Origin: Rhynochetos jubatus
Lineage: Eukaryota > Chordata > Aves > Eurypygiformes > Rhynochetidae
Reading direction: 5' to 3'
Assembly: GCA_027574665.1 (NCBI GenBank)
Contig: CM050690.1
Coordinates: 66,745,905-66,809,904 of the forward strand
Length of the DNA stretch: 64,000 nucleotides
A program made the translations under genes and the position numbers. The notes beneath the pieces were generated by a model. That model was not told where the DNA came from, did no database searches, and saw nothing but the letters and a program-made list of their open reading frames with translations. This document shows, piece after piece, positions 12,601-24,000 of the stretch. Positions within the stretch are counted from its first letter, which is position 1, and every line of letters starts with the position of its first letter.

Positions 12601-15600
12601 ATCTAAACCTTAGAGTGACAATCAGCCTAAATTAGTTCTCACCAACTGCACCATGATGTGCATTTCCTCTGTTGTGTAGGAGTTTTGTGTTCTCTACTAA
12701 TTACCATCAGAAGAAAAGCCACATTGGCAGTGGTGCTGTGCATCACAGGTTCTGCTGAAATCAGTTTAGACCTACTTGCAGAGAATGTCCTAAATCAAGA
12801 ACCAAAATTTCATTTTGGCAGGTCTCCCCTATTTCCTCTCAGGAAGCTCCAGTGGAAGTAAGGGTACTAAGCTGTATAGTTAGCCAGAGCGTGTGCTGTA
12901 AATACCGTACAGTCTGGCCCTGACCCATGTGTGAGCAGACCCTGAAGCCACAAAGGTGCATCCAGAGCCTCAGATTTAGTGCACACATACTGCACAGTCA
13001 GTCCCTGAATTCTAAGGAGACATTTGTCTAAGACCTTCAGACATCCTGCTCAGAGCTGCTATTGCAACTGCCAGACAGCCAGAAGACCTGATCACTTTTC
13101 CATCTGGGCAAAATTTCTAGGCAAGGCAGGAGGAGGAATGGGGAGGAACCAGAAAGAAACATTTGATAGCTGTGAAGTTGGGCAAAGATAAGGCATCTTA
13201 ATAAAGTAAGGTAATTGTTGTTCTGCCAGAGGATCTTTGTATGAGTGTGTTGATTTTACCACAGAAGCCAAGACACTTGCTGTCACTTCTAAAAAACAAA
13301 GGCAACTCGTATAGATCCGTTAAGACTGAAGTGTTGAAGTACGAACGCTGAATTATTTTTTTATCACAGGGAAAGTGGAGTTGAATAAAGGGCTAAGAGC
13401 TGTCTACAATCTAATGCCACTGATGTGGACGCCTGGATACTTGAATAGAGCCTTGCAGGTGATGGAGAACGTGGCTTCATTGTCAGGGGATGGCAAAATC
13501 TGCAAAGAAGCTGTAAGTATGAAGGCCCTTTTGGTCCATTTGTGAGGTCAGCACTGATTAAGACACTTGGGACTTACTAGTGGTCTGGGCATCAGGCTGA
13601 TCCTGGAATCAGACAGCTTAGGAGGATTTACTTAGGAAATCACCACCACGTGGGCTGGAGCACAGAAACAGCATTTAGGTCTCATCACCTCTTCTTGGTA
13701 CTCTGTCTTGAAGATGTCTCCAGTGATGGGAGGTTTTTTTGCTAGCATCACTATTAGGCTTGCAATCTCTGCATTTTTCTTGCCAAACAAATGCCAGGAC
13801 ACTGCTCAGGAGGTTCTCCATCTATTGCTTCATGCTCAGAAGCAGCTCCCAGTAATACTGGACAGTGCTAGGAAGGAAAGGTGACATCTGCAACTTCCAT
13901 AATTTCGAGTTACCTTTTTGGGGTGTGGTTTTGGGCGTTTCGTCCGTACTCTTAAGTCTGAAGAACTCAGCCTATTGCGCTTGTGATTTTTTCTTCTGCT
14001 TACAAACCCTAGTCAAATTAAGGAACTCCTGAGCTTGCTCTGAGTTCTAGGTCCCAGGAAGGATCCAGATCCTAAGGAACTGGCTTAATGGTCACACTCA
14101 GAGTTGTGGTCAACAGCTTGATGTCTGAGTGGAGATCAGTGACAAGTGATGTTCCTCAGGGGCTGGGACCCACCTGGAGTGCTGCATCCAGCTCTGGGAA
14201 CCTCAACATGAGAATATCGACCAGTTGGAGTGAGTCCAGAGGAGGCCATGAAGATGCTCAGAGGGCTGGAGCCCCTCTGCTATGAAGAAAGGCTGAGAGA
14301 GTTGGGCTTGTTCAGCCTGGAGAAGAGAAGGCTCTGGGGAGACCTTACAAACCTTCCAGTAGCTGAAGGCGCTGACAGGGAAGCTGAGGGGGAACTTTTT
14401 ACAAGGGCCTGTAGTGACAGGACAAGGGGTAATGGGGTTAAACTGAAAACAGGGAGATTTAGATTGGATATCAGGAAGAAATTCTTCATGGAGAGGGTGG
14501 TGAGGCACTGGGACAGGTTGCCCAGAGAAGCTGTGGATGCCCCATCCCTGGAAGTGTTCAAGGCCAGGCTGGATGAGGCTTTGAGCAACCTGGTCTAGGG
14601 GAGGGTGTCCCTGCCCGTGGCAGGGAGGTTGGAACTAGATGATCTTTAAGGTCTCTTCCGACCCAAACCATTTTATGATTCCATGAAATAATATTTCTGT
14701 AATGCATTTTTGTGACCCCGACAGAAAACGGAAAACAAGGAAAATATGTTGGTCCATATCCTTATCTGGTGTAAAGTAGTTAGTGTACTGATTTGCATAA
14801 TCCTGTCTTTCTGTGTAAATGCTCATTAAGATTTTACTATTAAAATCTTCTTCATAGTGAAAAAGATGTTATTTATTACGGTTTCCAACCAGAATCTGGT
14901 ATTCCTATGCATGAAGGACTGAGAGCACTGACAGGATCAATATTGGAGTCCGTCAACTTCCACTGAATTCAGCAGCAAATATGATGGAAAGCACCTCAAG
15001 TGCTGAAAACCCTTTTTTCCTGTACTAGTTATTTCATCCTACTGATAAACATTCCGAATTGGGATTCATGGAAGGATGACGGCTCTTTGCATTTGTAAAA
15101 GCTGAACTTTAAAATGCAAGCAACATGTATCCAGTAATTCCCGTTATGGAGATCATGTTATTCCCAAAACAGCAGGAGCATCCATATAACAGTTCCATCT
15201 TTTATGTCAGTAATATGTACAGAAATAATTTACCAAGTCCCTTAGTGAAGCTAATGCATTCTTTTGATACAGCTGCAGTGAGGTTAGGAGAGGCTGTTGC
15301 TCTTCCTACCTCGAAAGAGAAATGCATGAAGAGAACGGTGGTGTCACAGATTAAAAATATAACTATACCAATGTATTAGATACCTGTGTTTCCATTTCTT
15401 CCTGTTAAAGTATCAAACTAATGATAGGAATGAACAGCTAGTTGCTGAACAGATGATTTCCCTCCATCTTTTCACCAAAGAGGTATTGAGGTGATCAGTT
15501 AGAGATTATATTGTTCAAACTTTCCATAGTAATACCTTATTTAGATGTATCTGTGATTGTGTGTCATGCTAGTGCTGTTATCACTGTGACTACCATTTAG

Positions 15601-18600
15601 CATTAGTATTTATGGCTGGATAAGGAATCCAGGAGGAGACATTAGCCTAATGCCTGACAGATCTGCAAATACCAGTCAGCATCTGAGTCACAGAGAATTT
15701 TACTGTTGACAGGGGGCGGTGGAGTTGTTCTGTTGCAGATATTTAATGTCCAGCCATAACAGTCCCAAGTACAGTACAAAATTCTTCCAAGAATAAGTCC
15801 CATTTCCTTTTAGAATTTGGGGGTTTTTTAATCATACACAGAAATTATCTCATAATCCATGGTAACTCATTAAGTTGTTTGCAAATGTGACAGTGGTGTT
15901 ACTCAGATTGTATTTCCAAACTGCTTAAACTCACAATGACAAATGTGATTGTTCAGATTGATGCCCTGGAGACCATTTTTCAGTCTGCCCTTGAAGCAAA
16001 GCCTGGTCCAGAATCAGCTGAAGAAGGCAAGGAATTGGAGCAGAAGTCAGAGTGTATGGAATCAGAAGAAACAGAGCAGTCTAAAGCACCCAAGTACTAC
16101 AGCCGATTCAAGGTGAAAGTTTCATCTATCTAGATATTCTAAGCTGTAGTAGATCTCCATAGTATATACTAGAAAATGTACATGTTGGCTTATTCTGGCT
16201 AGTAGACTGACACCCCTTCAGTGCATCAGGAGTCCTACCTAGCATATTTGAAGTGGATGTCACCTTACATTTTCACTTCTTCAAACAGGAAGCAGGAGCC
16301 TACAGAGACAAATGCTCAGGGCCACTTGTCTTTTGTCTGCTGGGATTTTCTCTTCACTTTTCATACATCAAAATGATAAATCCAATCCTGTTTGCAAAAG
16401 TGGTATGTCATTAGAGATCCATTACCTGACCTTGTGTGGGATCTTGCTCATTAAAATAAATTGCAGTAGGCATGAGACCATTCTGAATTTCCTGTCAATT
16501 TGTGTATGTCATGATAAAGTAGGAATGTTGCATCCTGTACTTTCAGTCTGTAGAACTAAATAAGGCTGTATTTTTAGGGTTCCTTTTTATCTTTAGGTTG
16601 TCACATTGATGGTAACTATACGAAACACAAACAGTTGTTCATTAGGGCACAGCTATGTAATGAGTGCATTTTATTTGATCATCTCATAGCTGTATAACAA
16701 GCTTATTTTATTTTATCATGTCTGATTTGTGCTGTGATAAAAACCAAATAATCCCAGGTTGAAACTAATCTGGTTTATAGTTCCAGGAGCAGTACTCTTT
16801 CCATAGCCCACCAGTTTCCATTGTTGCTGTCACGAATGTGGACAGTTGTTCTGGATAAAGACTGTTGTTCTTCTAAAGAAATTTCAGAAGTTAAAAGACT
16901 AGTATCCTGTCGTTTCACCTCATATGCAGACACTTTTCCTTTCTCTAATTTTTATTTACATAAATTATTTGCCACTAATCTTTCAATATTAAACTTGCTT
17001 TGTAGGCACTTAGAACTTTTTAATTAAAAATTTTAGGAATCAGTGAGTGCTCAGCATGTGATAATTAATGCCTGGGTGAATTACCGTGAATTAGGTAAAC
17101 ACAAGTGCCCTGTGAAGGAGCGAGCAAGACATTCTTCTGAGTCTCTCATTGCCCATCTTTTGCCTAGCCTTCAAGAAAATAATGCAGAGTGCTCAAAACA
17201 AGGCCTAAATGTAAAATTTGAAATGGACTAGTGCCAAGAGAGTAGTTTTCTTCTCACCTCAACCTTTCCACATTCCATAATTAACCCCAGTTCAGGCGTT
17301 CCCTAACTTAGAGCCAACAAACTACAGTCCCAACACTTAGGACTAACCTCTCACCAGAAAAGTCTAAGAAAGACATAGCTCTCATGTGAAGTCTAGGCAT
17401 CCAACAATAGTTTATATGTAAATAAGCCCAAATTTCTGGTTGTCTGGATAAGAAAAGGCGCTCTCAAGACAGAATACCACTTCAGCTAAGCCAGAAAGAG
17501 CTCTTGGACTCTTCTCAGATCCATTAGGCCAACACCAGCCAGTCTTCCCAGTTGAACCCCTGGACACCTATAGGAGTAGTTCACAGGGCAGAGAAGTTCA
17601 CTAGAAATCCACACAAGTCTGAGGGAAGGTAGCAGCTCGGAAGCAACCTGGTGATGCTGGCATTCACAGCTGCTGTCCCAGCGCACATCATCTGCCCCAC
17701 AGCACAGGATTTGTACTTGTGCTGCTAAAAACACTCAGTTGCACGTCGTCCAGCCCTGCATTAGTCAGCATGTTCCAGTGTTTCTCCTGGAGCTCAAAAA
17801 CAATTGCTTCTGTCTCTTGCTTGCCCAATTATCTTTCATAAGTCATATACCTTGGTATGTGAGGCAAAGCATGTGGATTTGCCCCAGACATACGGTTCTG
17901 TCTAGAACTGTAGCTTGTTCTGCATGGCTTTTATAACATACCCGGACTCCACGACTCATACCAACCTTCAAAACAGCCATTTGGCAAAGTACCTGAAAAA
18001 GTCACACCAGCCTAACAGATACGGTGTGTGAGACACAGCATGTCCTTCACTTCCACCAAAACAAACAAGACTTGAGGGCATTTGGCTCCTTCCAGATAAA
18101 GCCTTTAGAACTGTAATTTAGACTGGCTGTCTGACACTGTCATTCATGTTGTAATTACCTGTTTTCAGATCCTGTATGCTGAGGCTCACTGCTCGGTGTT
18201 CCTCAGGCAATTCCTTCCATCTGTGGCAGTGATCAGTGGGCAAGCATTTCATCACATGAATGCTGGGGACACCCTCTCTAAAAGCAGTGTGCCTTCTCTA
18301 ACTGCATGCCCAGCCCTACAGACTGGTTATAAAATCAGTGATTTAGCCACTTAAAAATGTGCCCTGGTGCAGGCCATGGAGCCTGCTGCTTTCCTACATT
18401 AGTTTGACTAATGTATCATAGCAGAGCAGGGAAGATTCCAGGAGTTCAGTGGTACCAGTAATGGCTTAGGAGAAAAGTCTGCTAGCTTCCAGTTTGTTGC
18501 CTTTCTGTAGCTCAGTTTCATACTGCTGAGGTTCAGTGCATAAACCCCCTTTTCAACACATTCTTGGCAGTGGTTTGTAGGGAGAGTCTGAAGGATCGGA

Positions 18601-20461
18601 AGAGAATATCTAATCTGTAAATAGGAATATAGTTGTCAGGTTCCTTCCCCAGACCCAAGCTGTACAGTCTCTTCATGTTTCTCCCAGATGCATTGTATAC
18701 TTGCTAACATCTCAGACAAAGTAGAGGTGAATACACCTACATTTATTACTGAGTTTGGTTTTAATCTACTAGCTTCAAAACCATTGGGTTTGTTTTCATT
18801 GTTTATTATAAAATCAAAAAAACAGACACAGAGACAAATACCCAAACCCCTCCGACCTGCATGCCTAGCATTTTAAAGAGTCTTTAATTTGCTGTCTGCC
18901 CAGTTCAAACCTTAAAGGGTCTGGCAAAACACAACAAAGCCTGCAGTGGTGTTGACTGAAGCAGAGGAGTGCAGAGGCCTCAGAGGGGACAGTGTAGTTT
19001 CCTGCATAAGAACGAGGCCCAGCCCGAAGACAGGAGCTGAGGGGCAGTGCCTTTGCAGAGCACTGCCAGCGTGGGCTGGGGTAAGGGGAGCACTGTGGGT
19101 CCGCAGCACAGCACCTAAGCTTCCCGTGATAACGGGAAGCCCGGATATCTGCATGGCCCCAGAACTGCTGCTTTGTTTGTAGGTGAATGATCCCCACATC
19201 TTCTCTCCATCATCCTGCAATGCAAAACAGCAGGCTTTATTCAAAGGGCCCAGGAAAGAAGCATGGATGTAGCTTTCTGTAGGACATGTACTTTAAACAT
19301 TTCTGCAAGTCTGGTCTCAGTAAAATGTTTTATTTAAATGAACAATCAGGAAAATGTGTTGCTGTCTGATGCGTGTGAAAGGGGTAAAGAATCTGCCAGT
19401 GCCGTGTCATCTTTCTTCCCCAGGAAACTCCTCCTTGGTTGTGTATCTGCACTTTTAAAGGCAATTAATCAAACTGTTAGTGAGCCATCAGGCTAAAGAT
19501 TCTAGAAGGCCAGAAATAGTGTCACTGGATGATTCATCACCTTAAGTGAATTAACATTTTTATGCTGCGTAAAATCTAGACAAGTAAAGCTCAAGAAAGA
19601 AATACTGCAGTTTCTTACTGAAGCTCTGCTCTCCGTTTCTGTGTAGAATATCCCTGAATAAAATACCCTTTGTTTTAGTGCTGTTGTACAGCCTGTGTAA
19701 CTATAGTCGGGCCTCAGATCACACTGGGAAGAAAAACCACGTTACTTAGTACGCCCTTAGCAAGAGAGCATTTAAACTGACGTGCATCTCTTGAGAAGGA
19801 TGCTCATGCAGGCGGTGTGGGGCACATTGTTCAGTTGGTTTGGAGGTAAGACACTAAAGGTGTTTAGGTTATATTTACTGTGGTTGAGTGGTCAGCTGAT
19901 CTTTGTTAATACCAGATAACTGAACTTAGAAAAATAAAGAGAATTTTTAATTAATGAAAAATGAAAATGAAACTTCATTGTTTTAGTTTTATTGCTCAAA
20001 AAAAATTATTCTAGAGGTTAGCATTTTAAGAAATGGTACCAGTTACCACAGTCAAAACATTTCACTGGGCTAAAATAGTTACCTGGCCTGTATAGCCTAG
20101 GTAGTAGTTAGATTCAAATAGCAAAGTATTGGTTGCTATAGGGAAGTATTTTGTGGCTGATTATTTTGTGACTGACTGGCTCTCTCCTTCTCACTCCCCA
20201 CCAAATCCCTTTTTATGACAGGAGCTGTACTCTAAGCTGCATTCACTTGGCAAGGTTGAATCTGAAAGCCTGTTAACCCTGACCACCCAACTTGTCAAGG
20301 AAAAGCTGCCAGCATGTGAAGTGGAAGACATTGCAAAACATGAGCAGAAGCTAAAGGAGTGGGAGCAAGAACAAGCGCTTCTCATTGAGAGAGAGAGAGA
20401 GTTCAGAGAAAAGGCTAAGCAGGAAATGGAAGCTAGGAAGCTAGCTGAAGCATCTGCTTAG
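6516..20461 (+). CDS. MRPS27: MRPS27, mitochondrial small ribosomal subunit protein mS27 (3' seven exons)
   Basis: Joining 6516-6630, 7122-7200, 8433-8548, 11045-11147, 13370-13512, 15957-16112 and 20222-20461 gives 316 codons plus a TAG stop, with all phases compatible. The product aligns over its whole length with vertebrate MRPS27, from the [13 protein letters not shown] segment to the charged C-terminus ending AEASA. Human MRPS27 is 414 residues. With about 94 residues missing upstream, this copy would be about 410. MRPS27 is a pentatricopeptide-repeat protein of the mitochondrial 28S subunit in the matrix, reported to bind 12S rRNA. The helical, PPR-like segments fall in the first three exons here, followed by a variable acidic linker (exon 15957-16112) and a charged C-terminal helix likely to form a coiled coil. 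No frameshift or stop is seen. The N-terminus and mitochondrial targeting sequence are outside the window. MAP1B lies downstream on the opposite strand. Confidence 0.95.
7122..7200 (+). CDS. MRPS27: MRPS27 exon (window exon 2)
   Basis: A pyrimidine-rich tract and CAG acceptor precede 26 codons plus one base, encoding [20 protein letters not shown] and then KQQKYE. The [14 protein letters not shown] core is a typical pentatricopeptide helix pair. The donor is GTAAGA. The exon ends in phase 1, matching the next acceptor. Confidence 0.95.
8433..8548 (+). CDS. MRPS27: MRPS27 exon (window exon 3)
   Basis: A TGTAG acceptor leads into two bases that complete an Asp codon. The exon then encodes [20 protein letters not shown] and continues [18 protein letters not shown] to a GTAAGC donor. 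It continues the helical PPR-like repeat begun in the previous exon. It is 116 bp and ends in phase 0. Confidence 0.94.
11045..11147 (+). CDS. MRPS27: MRPS27 exon (window exon 4)
   Basis: A TTGCAG acceptor precedes 34 codons plus one base. The product starts [13 protein letters not shown] and ends [14 protein letters not shown], strongly matching vertebrate MRPS27 (human has WEEERNFGASLLL and [14 protein letters not shown]). The donor is GTAAGT and the phase is 1. Confidence 0.95.
13370..13512 (+). CDS. MRPS27: MRPS27 exon (window exon 5)
   Basis: A TCACAG acceptor precedes two bases completing the Gly codon and 47 codons, including [19 protein letters not shown] and [15 protein letters not shown]. 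The donor is GTAAGT. The segment matches the conserved MRPS27 region around the human [20 protein letters not shown] block. The exon is 143 bp and ends in phase 0. Confidence 0.95.
13513..15956 (+). other. MRPS27: MRPS27 intron carrying a CR1 copy
   Basis: This intron contains the CR1 copy at 14.06-14.69 kb in the same orientation as the gene. The remainder is unique-looking AT-rich sequence with no exon-like segment that I recognise. Confidence 0.7.
14060..14690 (+). mobile_element. CR1 LINE 3' portion with internal deletion
   Basis: The first ~105 bases, to about 14165, resemble part of the CR1 reverse transcriptase region, with an in-frame VVNSLMSEW and a VPQG motif. The sequence then jumps directly to the CR1 3' region, with blocks GTGCTGCATCCAGCTCTGGG, AGCCTGGAGAAGAGAAGG, GGCTGGATGAGGCTTTGAGC and the terminal GGTTGGAACTAGATGATC. 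In intact CR1 elements several hundred bases separate these parts, so I infer an internal deletion near 14165-14180. The tail ends in a degenerate octamer-like ATGATTCCATG. The open frame of 122 codons in the 3' region is not a gene. Confidence 0.9.
15957..16112 (+). CDS. MRPS27: MRPS27 exon (window exon 6, acidic linker)
   Basis: A GTTCAG acceptor precedes 52 codons. They begin [17 protein letters not shown], pass through a Glu/Ser-rich stretch, and end [16 protein letters not shown] at a GTGAAA donor. The EETEQSK motif and the following aromatic segment match mammalian MRPS27. The upstream half is variable in length and sequence among vertebrates, as expected for a flexible linker. Confidence 0.93.
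16113..20221 (+). other. MRPS27: Last MRPS27 intron (4.1 kb)
   Basis: I see no exon and no clear repeat here. A perfect 9-bp inverted repeat with a 4-nt loop lies at 19119-19140, next to a locally GC-richer patch at about 18.95-19.15 kb. The open frames on both strands are short and do not resemble a known protein. Confidence 0.6.
20222..20461 (+). CDS. MRPS27: MRPS27 terminal coding exon
   Basis: A pyrimidine tract and GACAG acceptor precede 79 codons and a TAG stop. The exon opens [17 protein letters not shown] and contains [19 protein letters not shown], both closely matching vertebrate MRPS27. It ends in a Lys/Glu/Arg-rich helix likely to form a coiled coil. A GA dinucleotide run near 20384-20401 encodes alternating Glu-Arg within that helix, so a slippage mutation there would disrupt the tail. 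Confidence 0.95.
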   Translation, partial: ELYSKLHSLGKVESESLLTLTTQLVKEKLPACEVEDIAKHEQKLKEWEQEQALLIEREREFREKAKQEMEARKLAEASA

Positions 20462-21000
20462 CACCGCAGCCCAGAGACTACCCCAGCGGCATGAATTCCT
20501 CTGTCAGTGAAATGAAGTGCTCACCGCTTCTAATATTTCACTTCGACCCTGCTGCAAGTGTGACTGTATGTGTCTGCTGTACGCAAATTAAACTTCTCCC
20601 ATCCTGCCAGTTTTCTGAAGCAAAGCACATGTGGGTTAGAAATCTTCATCCTGTATATGATATATTTTCCTTCTGCCAGCAGCTAGGCAGGGGGTGGGAT
20701 GGAGAAAACACAAAGAAACAAAGGCATAAGAAGTAGCTTGCCTGTGATGAAATGTGTAGAGGGTGGAAGGAACAAAGAAAGAGGGAAGAATTTCAAACAC
20801 TAGTTGTTTCAGGAGGGGTTTCTCACAGGAAAGAATGCCTTGGTTTCTCTGAACTTCACACACTAAGAGGATTAACATATATTGATTGCTTTATTTTTTC
20901 CCAACCCATTTGGAAAAGCAAGGCTGCTGTACATGGAGTTGGAAGCTTAACTTTAATCTGTTTTAAAAAACTGCTTTTAAAGAGTTTCAGCCCAGTGAGT
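20462..21000 (+). other. MRPS27: Probable MRPS27 3' UTR
   Basis: The sequence after the stop codon is non-coding. The first plausible poly(A) signal is ATTAAA at 20587-20592. Cleavage shortly after it would give a 3' UTR of about 150 nt. No strong GU-rich downstream element follows it, so the true end could be further downstream. The right boundary given here is nominal. Confidence 0.4.
20587..20592 (+). terminator. MRPS27: Candidate MRPS27 poly(A) signal (ATTAAA)
   Basis: An ATTAAA hexamer, the commonest variant of AATAAA, lies 126 bases after the MRPS27 stop codon on the same strand. It is the first such hexamer after the stop. Confidence 0.4.
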
Positions 21001-24000
21001 TAGCCCTTGTACAGGCACTCCAATGTGCCTTCCCTGTTAGGAAGTTAGAAATACCTGGTTTACGAGTGCTGCTCTGCTGCGTTTTTAAGGTCAGTAGAGA
21101 AACACGCACAGTCACCTCAGCACACTCTAAGGAGCCTCATATTGCAGTGCAGTTTCCTTTTATATTCTGGCGACTGTTTCATGGGGGTTTTGACCTAATT
21201 CCCTTCTTGTCTCAGCTGTGTACATGGTCTCATGCCCCATTCTTCAGATTCATAAAACAATGTGGCTATTCACACAGAGCACAAGGAAGCGGCAAGGGAG
21301 GAAAGGAGCATAGTGCATTGGTTGTGGGGTTGCACCAGCACCCATCCCTGCTCACATTCTCAGTCACCACTGAATCTCAGCAGCTGCAGCCAGCAGCTTT
21401 ATGCAGCTCATGGCAGGACGATAAAGCAGGGAAACCCTAGCAACAGCCCTGCTGTATTGTAGCTTGTTCTGGCAACAACAGTGTTGTCTCACTGTGCATT
21501 ACCGCAGGGTCTGATAAGTATTTCCAGTTCTATCCTGCACCTGCCTAGTCGTACAGTGATAAAACATCACCAACTCACTGTAAATCCAGTGAGAACGCGC
21601 TGCCAGTCTGTGAACTGAAGTGCAGGAAAGCATACCCATGCACCAAATACCTCTCTTCTTACCAGCAGACGCACTCAGAGCCTGATTGCTCTTTCACATC
21701 TGAGAACTTGTATCCCATCCTGTCCCACAGTTTCGCCCGTACTGCAGTAAGAGAGCGCTGTTTCCAGGTAAGTGGATGATTCTGTGGCTTGGCCTAACTA
21801 AACCAGCAGTGGGCTTTCCTGGGCAACTTTTCTCAATCGTCTCCTGAAGTTTTTTCTTCTTTATTGGTCTAAATGTTTTCAGATTATTAAGAGAAGTTAG
21901 GGACCCTTAAGGGAGAGTAGGAGGCCAAACACACTCTTGAGAACTATTTCCTTAAAACTGGTGGCCGTACAGAGCTCATCGCGCCTAGTCCAGCCACAGA
22001 ACAAAGTGCCCTCCCGCACCACGTATTTCAGCTATTCAGTGTCAGAACATGGGCCGAACCTCCAGAGGTTCACAATCACTCCTGCAACCCAATTCCTTTC
22101 TCGGCTTCACCACCTCTCCTTCCTGAGATCCTCTCTGTGCCACCACAGTTTGAAGACCCTACTCGTTCTCACATGGCCTCCAGCTGCTGCAGCTGCGGAT
22201 CCTGCTGCTTACGAGACACTGTTTGGCTAGGCCACAGCGGGCACTGCTGCGTTCCTCCTTGTTTCCTGTTAGCGCCTGCGTCTTGGCAGCACAAGGAGCC
22301 TGCGTCTGGCCCCACCTCCACCCTCCCTCAGCGGGCTCGGCAGATACGCCAGGCTGACGGTGTTAACTGAGCTCCAGGCAGCTGCCACGCCATCCACCTT
22401 GTCACAGCATGCTTCCCTTCCCCTGCAACTGACCCCACTTTCCATTTATGTAGGCTGAACTGTTACAGTAGGAGAAAAAAATCCTCATCCAAGCTTGGAG
22501 TGCCCCGTTAATGAATATTACAGGCTGCCTCCCTGAGTTACTCTGGGCACTGTAGGTTTGAATGCTCCGAGCCTGGTGCAAAGCCTAAATTAAACACTGT
22601 AGGTGCACCCTTTCTCTGCCCAAATCTGCTCCTCTGCCCTTGGGAGAGGGGGTTTCCCTGCCAGCAAAGCAGATTCCTGGGCAGATGGAGGACACCAAAC
22701 TCCAGACCTGCAGCATAGGGTCCGGAACATTTGTGGTCTGGGAGCCAAAAGTTTTTGCCAAGCCCTTATTTATCTGCCTGTTCCCTTAGCATCACCCTGA
22801 GCAAGAAACTACTTCTGACCCCTCCGCCAGCTGGACCTGCTGCACGCCAGTGCCCTCTTCCCTCCCCTTCATGCCCCAGCCAAGTGTATCTCCATGATCC
22901 AGTGTCCTCCATCTTGCTTCTCCCCATCCCAGGTCTCGCCCTTCCATAGCAACCAGCGTCCTCTCACCTAACAAATCCTCACGTCTCCCACAAGCCGACC
23001 TGCACCTCCAGCAATCCCCATCACACCTCAAGAGGCTGGAAACACGATTGGCAACTGAAGCTTGAGGGAGGGGAGGAGGGTGCCCGCTTTGCGGCTCTCC
23101 TCCACCTGCAGGCTTTGAGCAAGGTTCAGTGGCCCGGCGCACCGTGAGACAGGGTGACTCACAGAGCAGCGCTCTTCAGGATGCGCTTGGCTTCCTGAGG
23201 GAGACACGGGCGCCAGCTGCACGCCACAAACACAGCAGTGTGAAAAATCAACCGAACACCAGCTTGGCTTACCTGCTTCCCTCCTTCCCACTCCAGGAAA
23301 GCTAAGAGAGACTTGACTGTTCACCCCCTTGCGAAATCATGTTGCGCACACAACCTGTTTCTCAGCTGCTTGCTGGATTACTCTTAACAAGAAGTTTGAA
23401 GGACACTTGTAGCAACTCCTAGGAGTCCAACAGCTCCTGGTAGTCAAAATCCCTTCTGCCTGGATGCCTGTGGCTTTGTGTGCACTCCAGTGACAGCCAC
23501 CACCTGCTGTGATGCGGCAGGACACGCTGACTGCATCAAAACTGGGAGCAGGGTAGTCGTACAGCAGCTTTTGATCTGCTGCTGCTTAAATGTGAGCTCT
23601 GATGCGAAGGGAAGAATGTGAATGTGTGTATAATCTGCATACAGAAACAAAGGAGAGAAAACAGCTTTGTAATCTCCGAATCCAAAAAGTTGTGAGTTCA
23701 CCCAGTCCTGCACCCTGGTACTCACTGCACGCGAGCTCACAACCCAGTGAGCACTTCCTCACTGGGCACTCCAGGTTTTGGAAATGCTGCTGCTTGTTGC
23801 TGCGCTGTTTCAGACAGCTGCCTAGGCCTTTCTGTGCGTGGATGGGGCTGGCAAAATACCTCCTGGAGGGGACAGATGAAAGTCTCTCTTAGCAGCAACA
23901 CTACCTCCTTGTTATTGCATCGCCTTTCCTAGAAACGTTGGTGACCAGCAGCCTATGTAATACCTCCCTGTGCTAATGCTCGTCGCACAGCACGGCCAGA

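Noticed and set aside
14230-14598. 122-codon + strand frame
   Set aside because: It lies in the CR1 3' region and matches repeat copies elsewhere, so it is not a host gene.
21066-21440. 124-codon + strand frame downstream of MRPS27
   Set aside because: It follows the MRPS27 stop, has low-complexity composition and no homology that I recognise.
22792-23142. 116-codon - strand frame in a GC-rich intergenic patch
   Set aside because: GC-rich sequence gives chance open frames; there is no domain, no homologue I recognise, and no matching splice partners.
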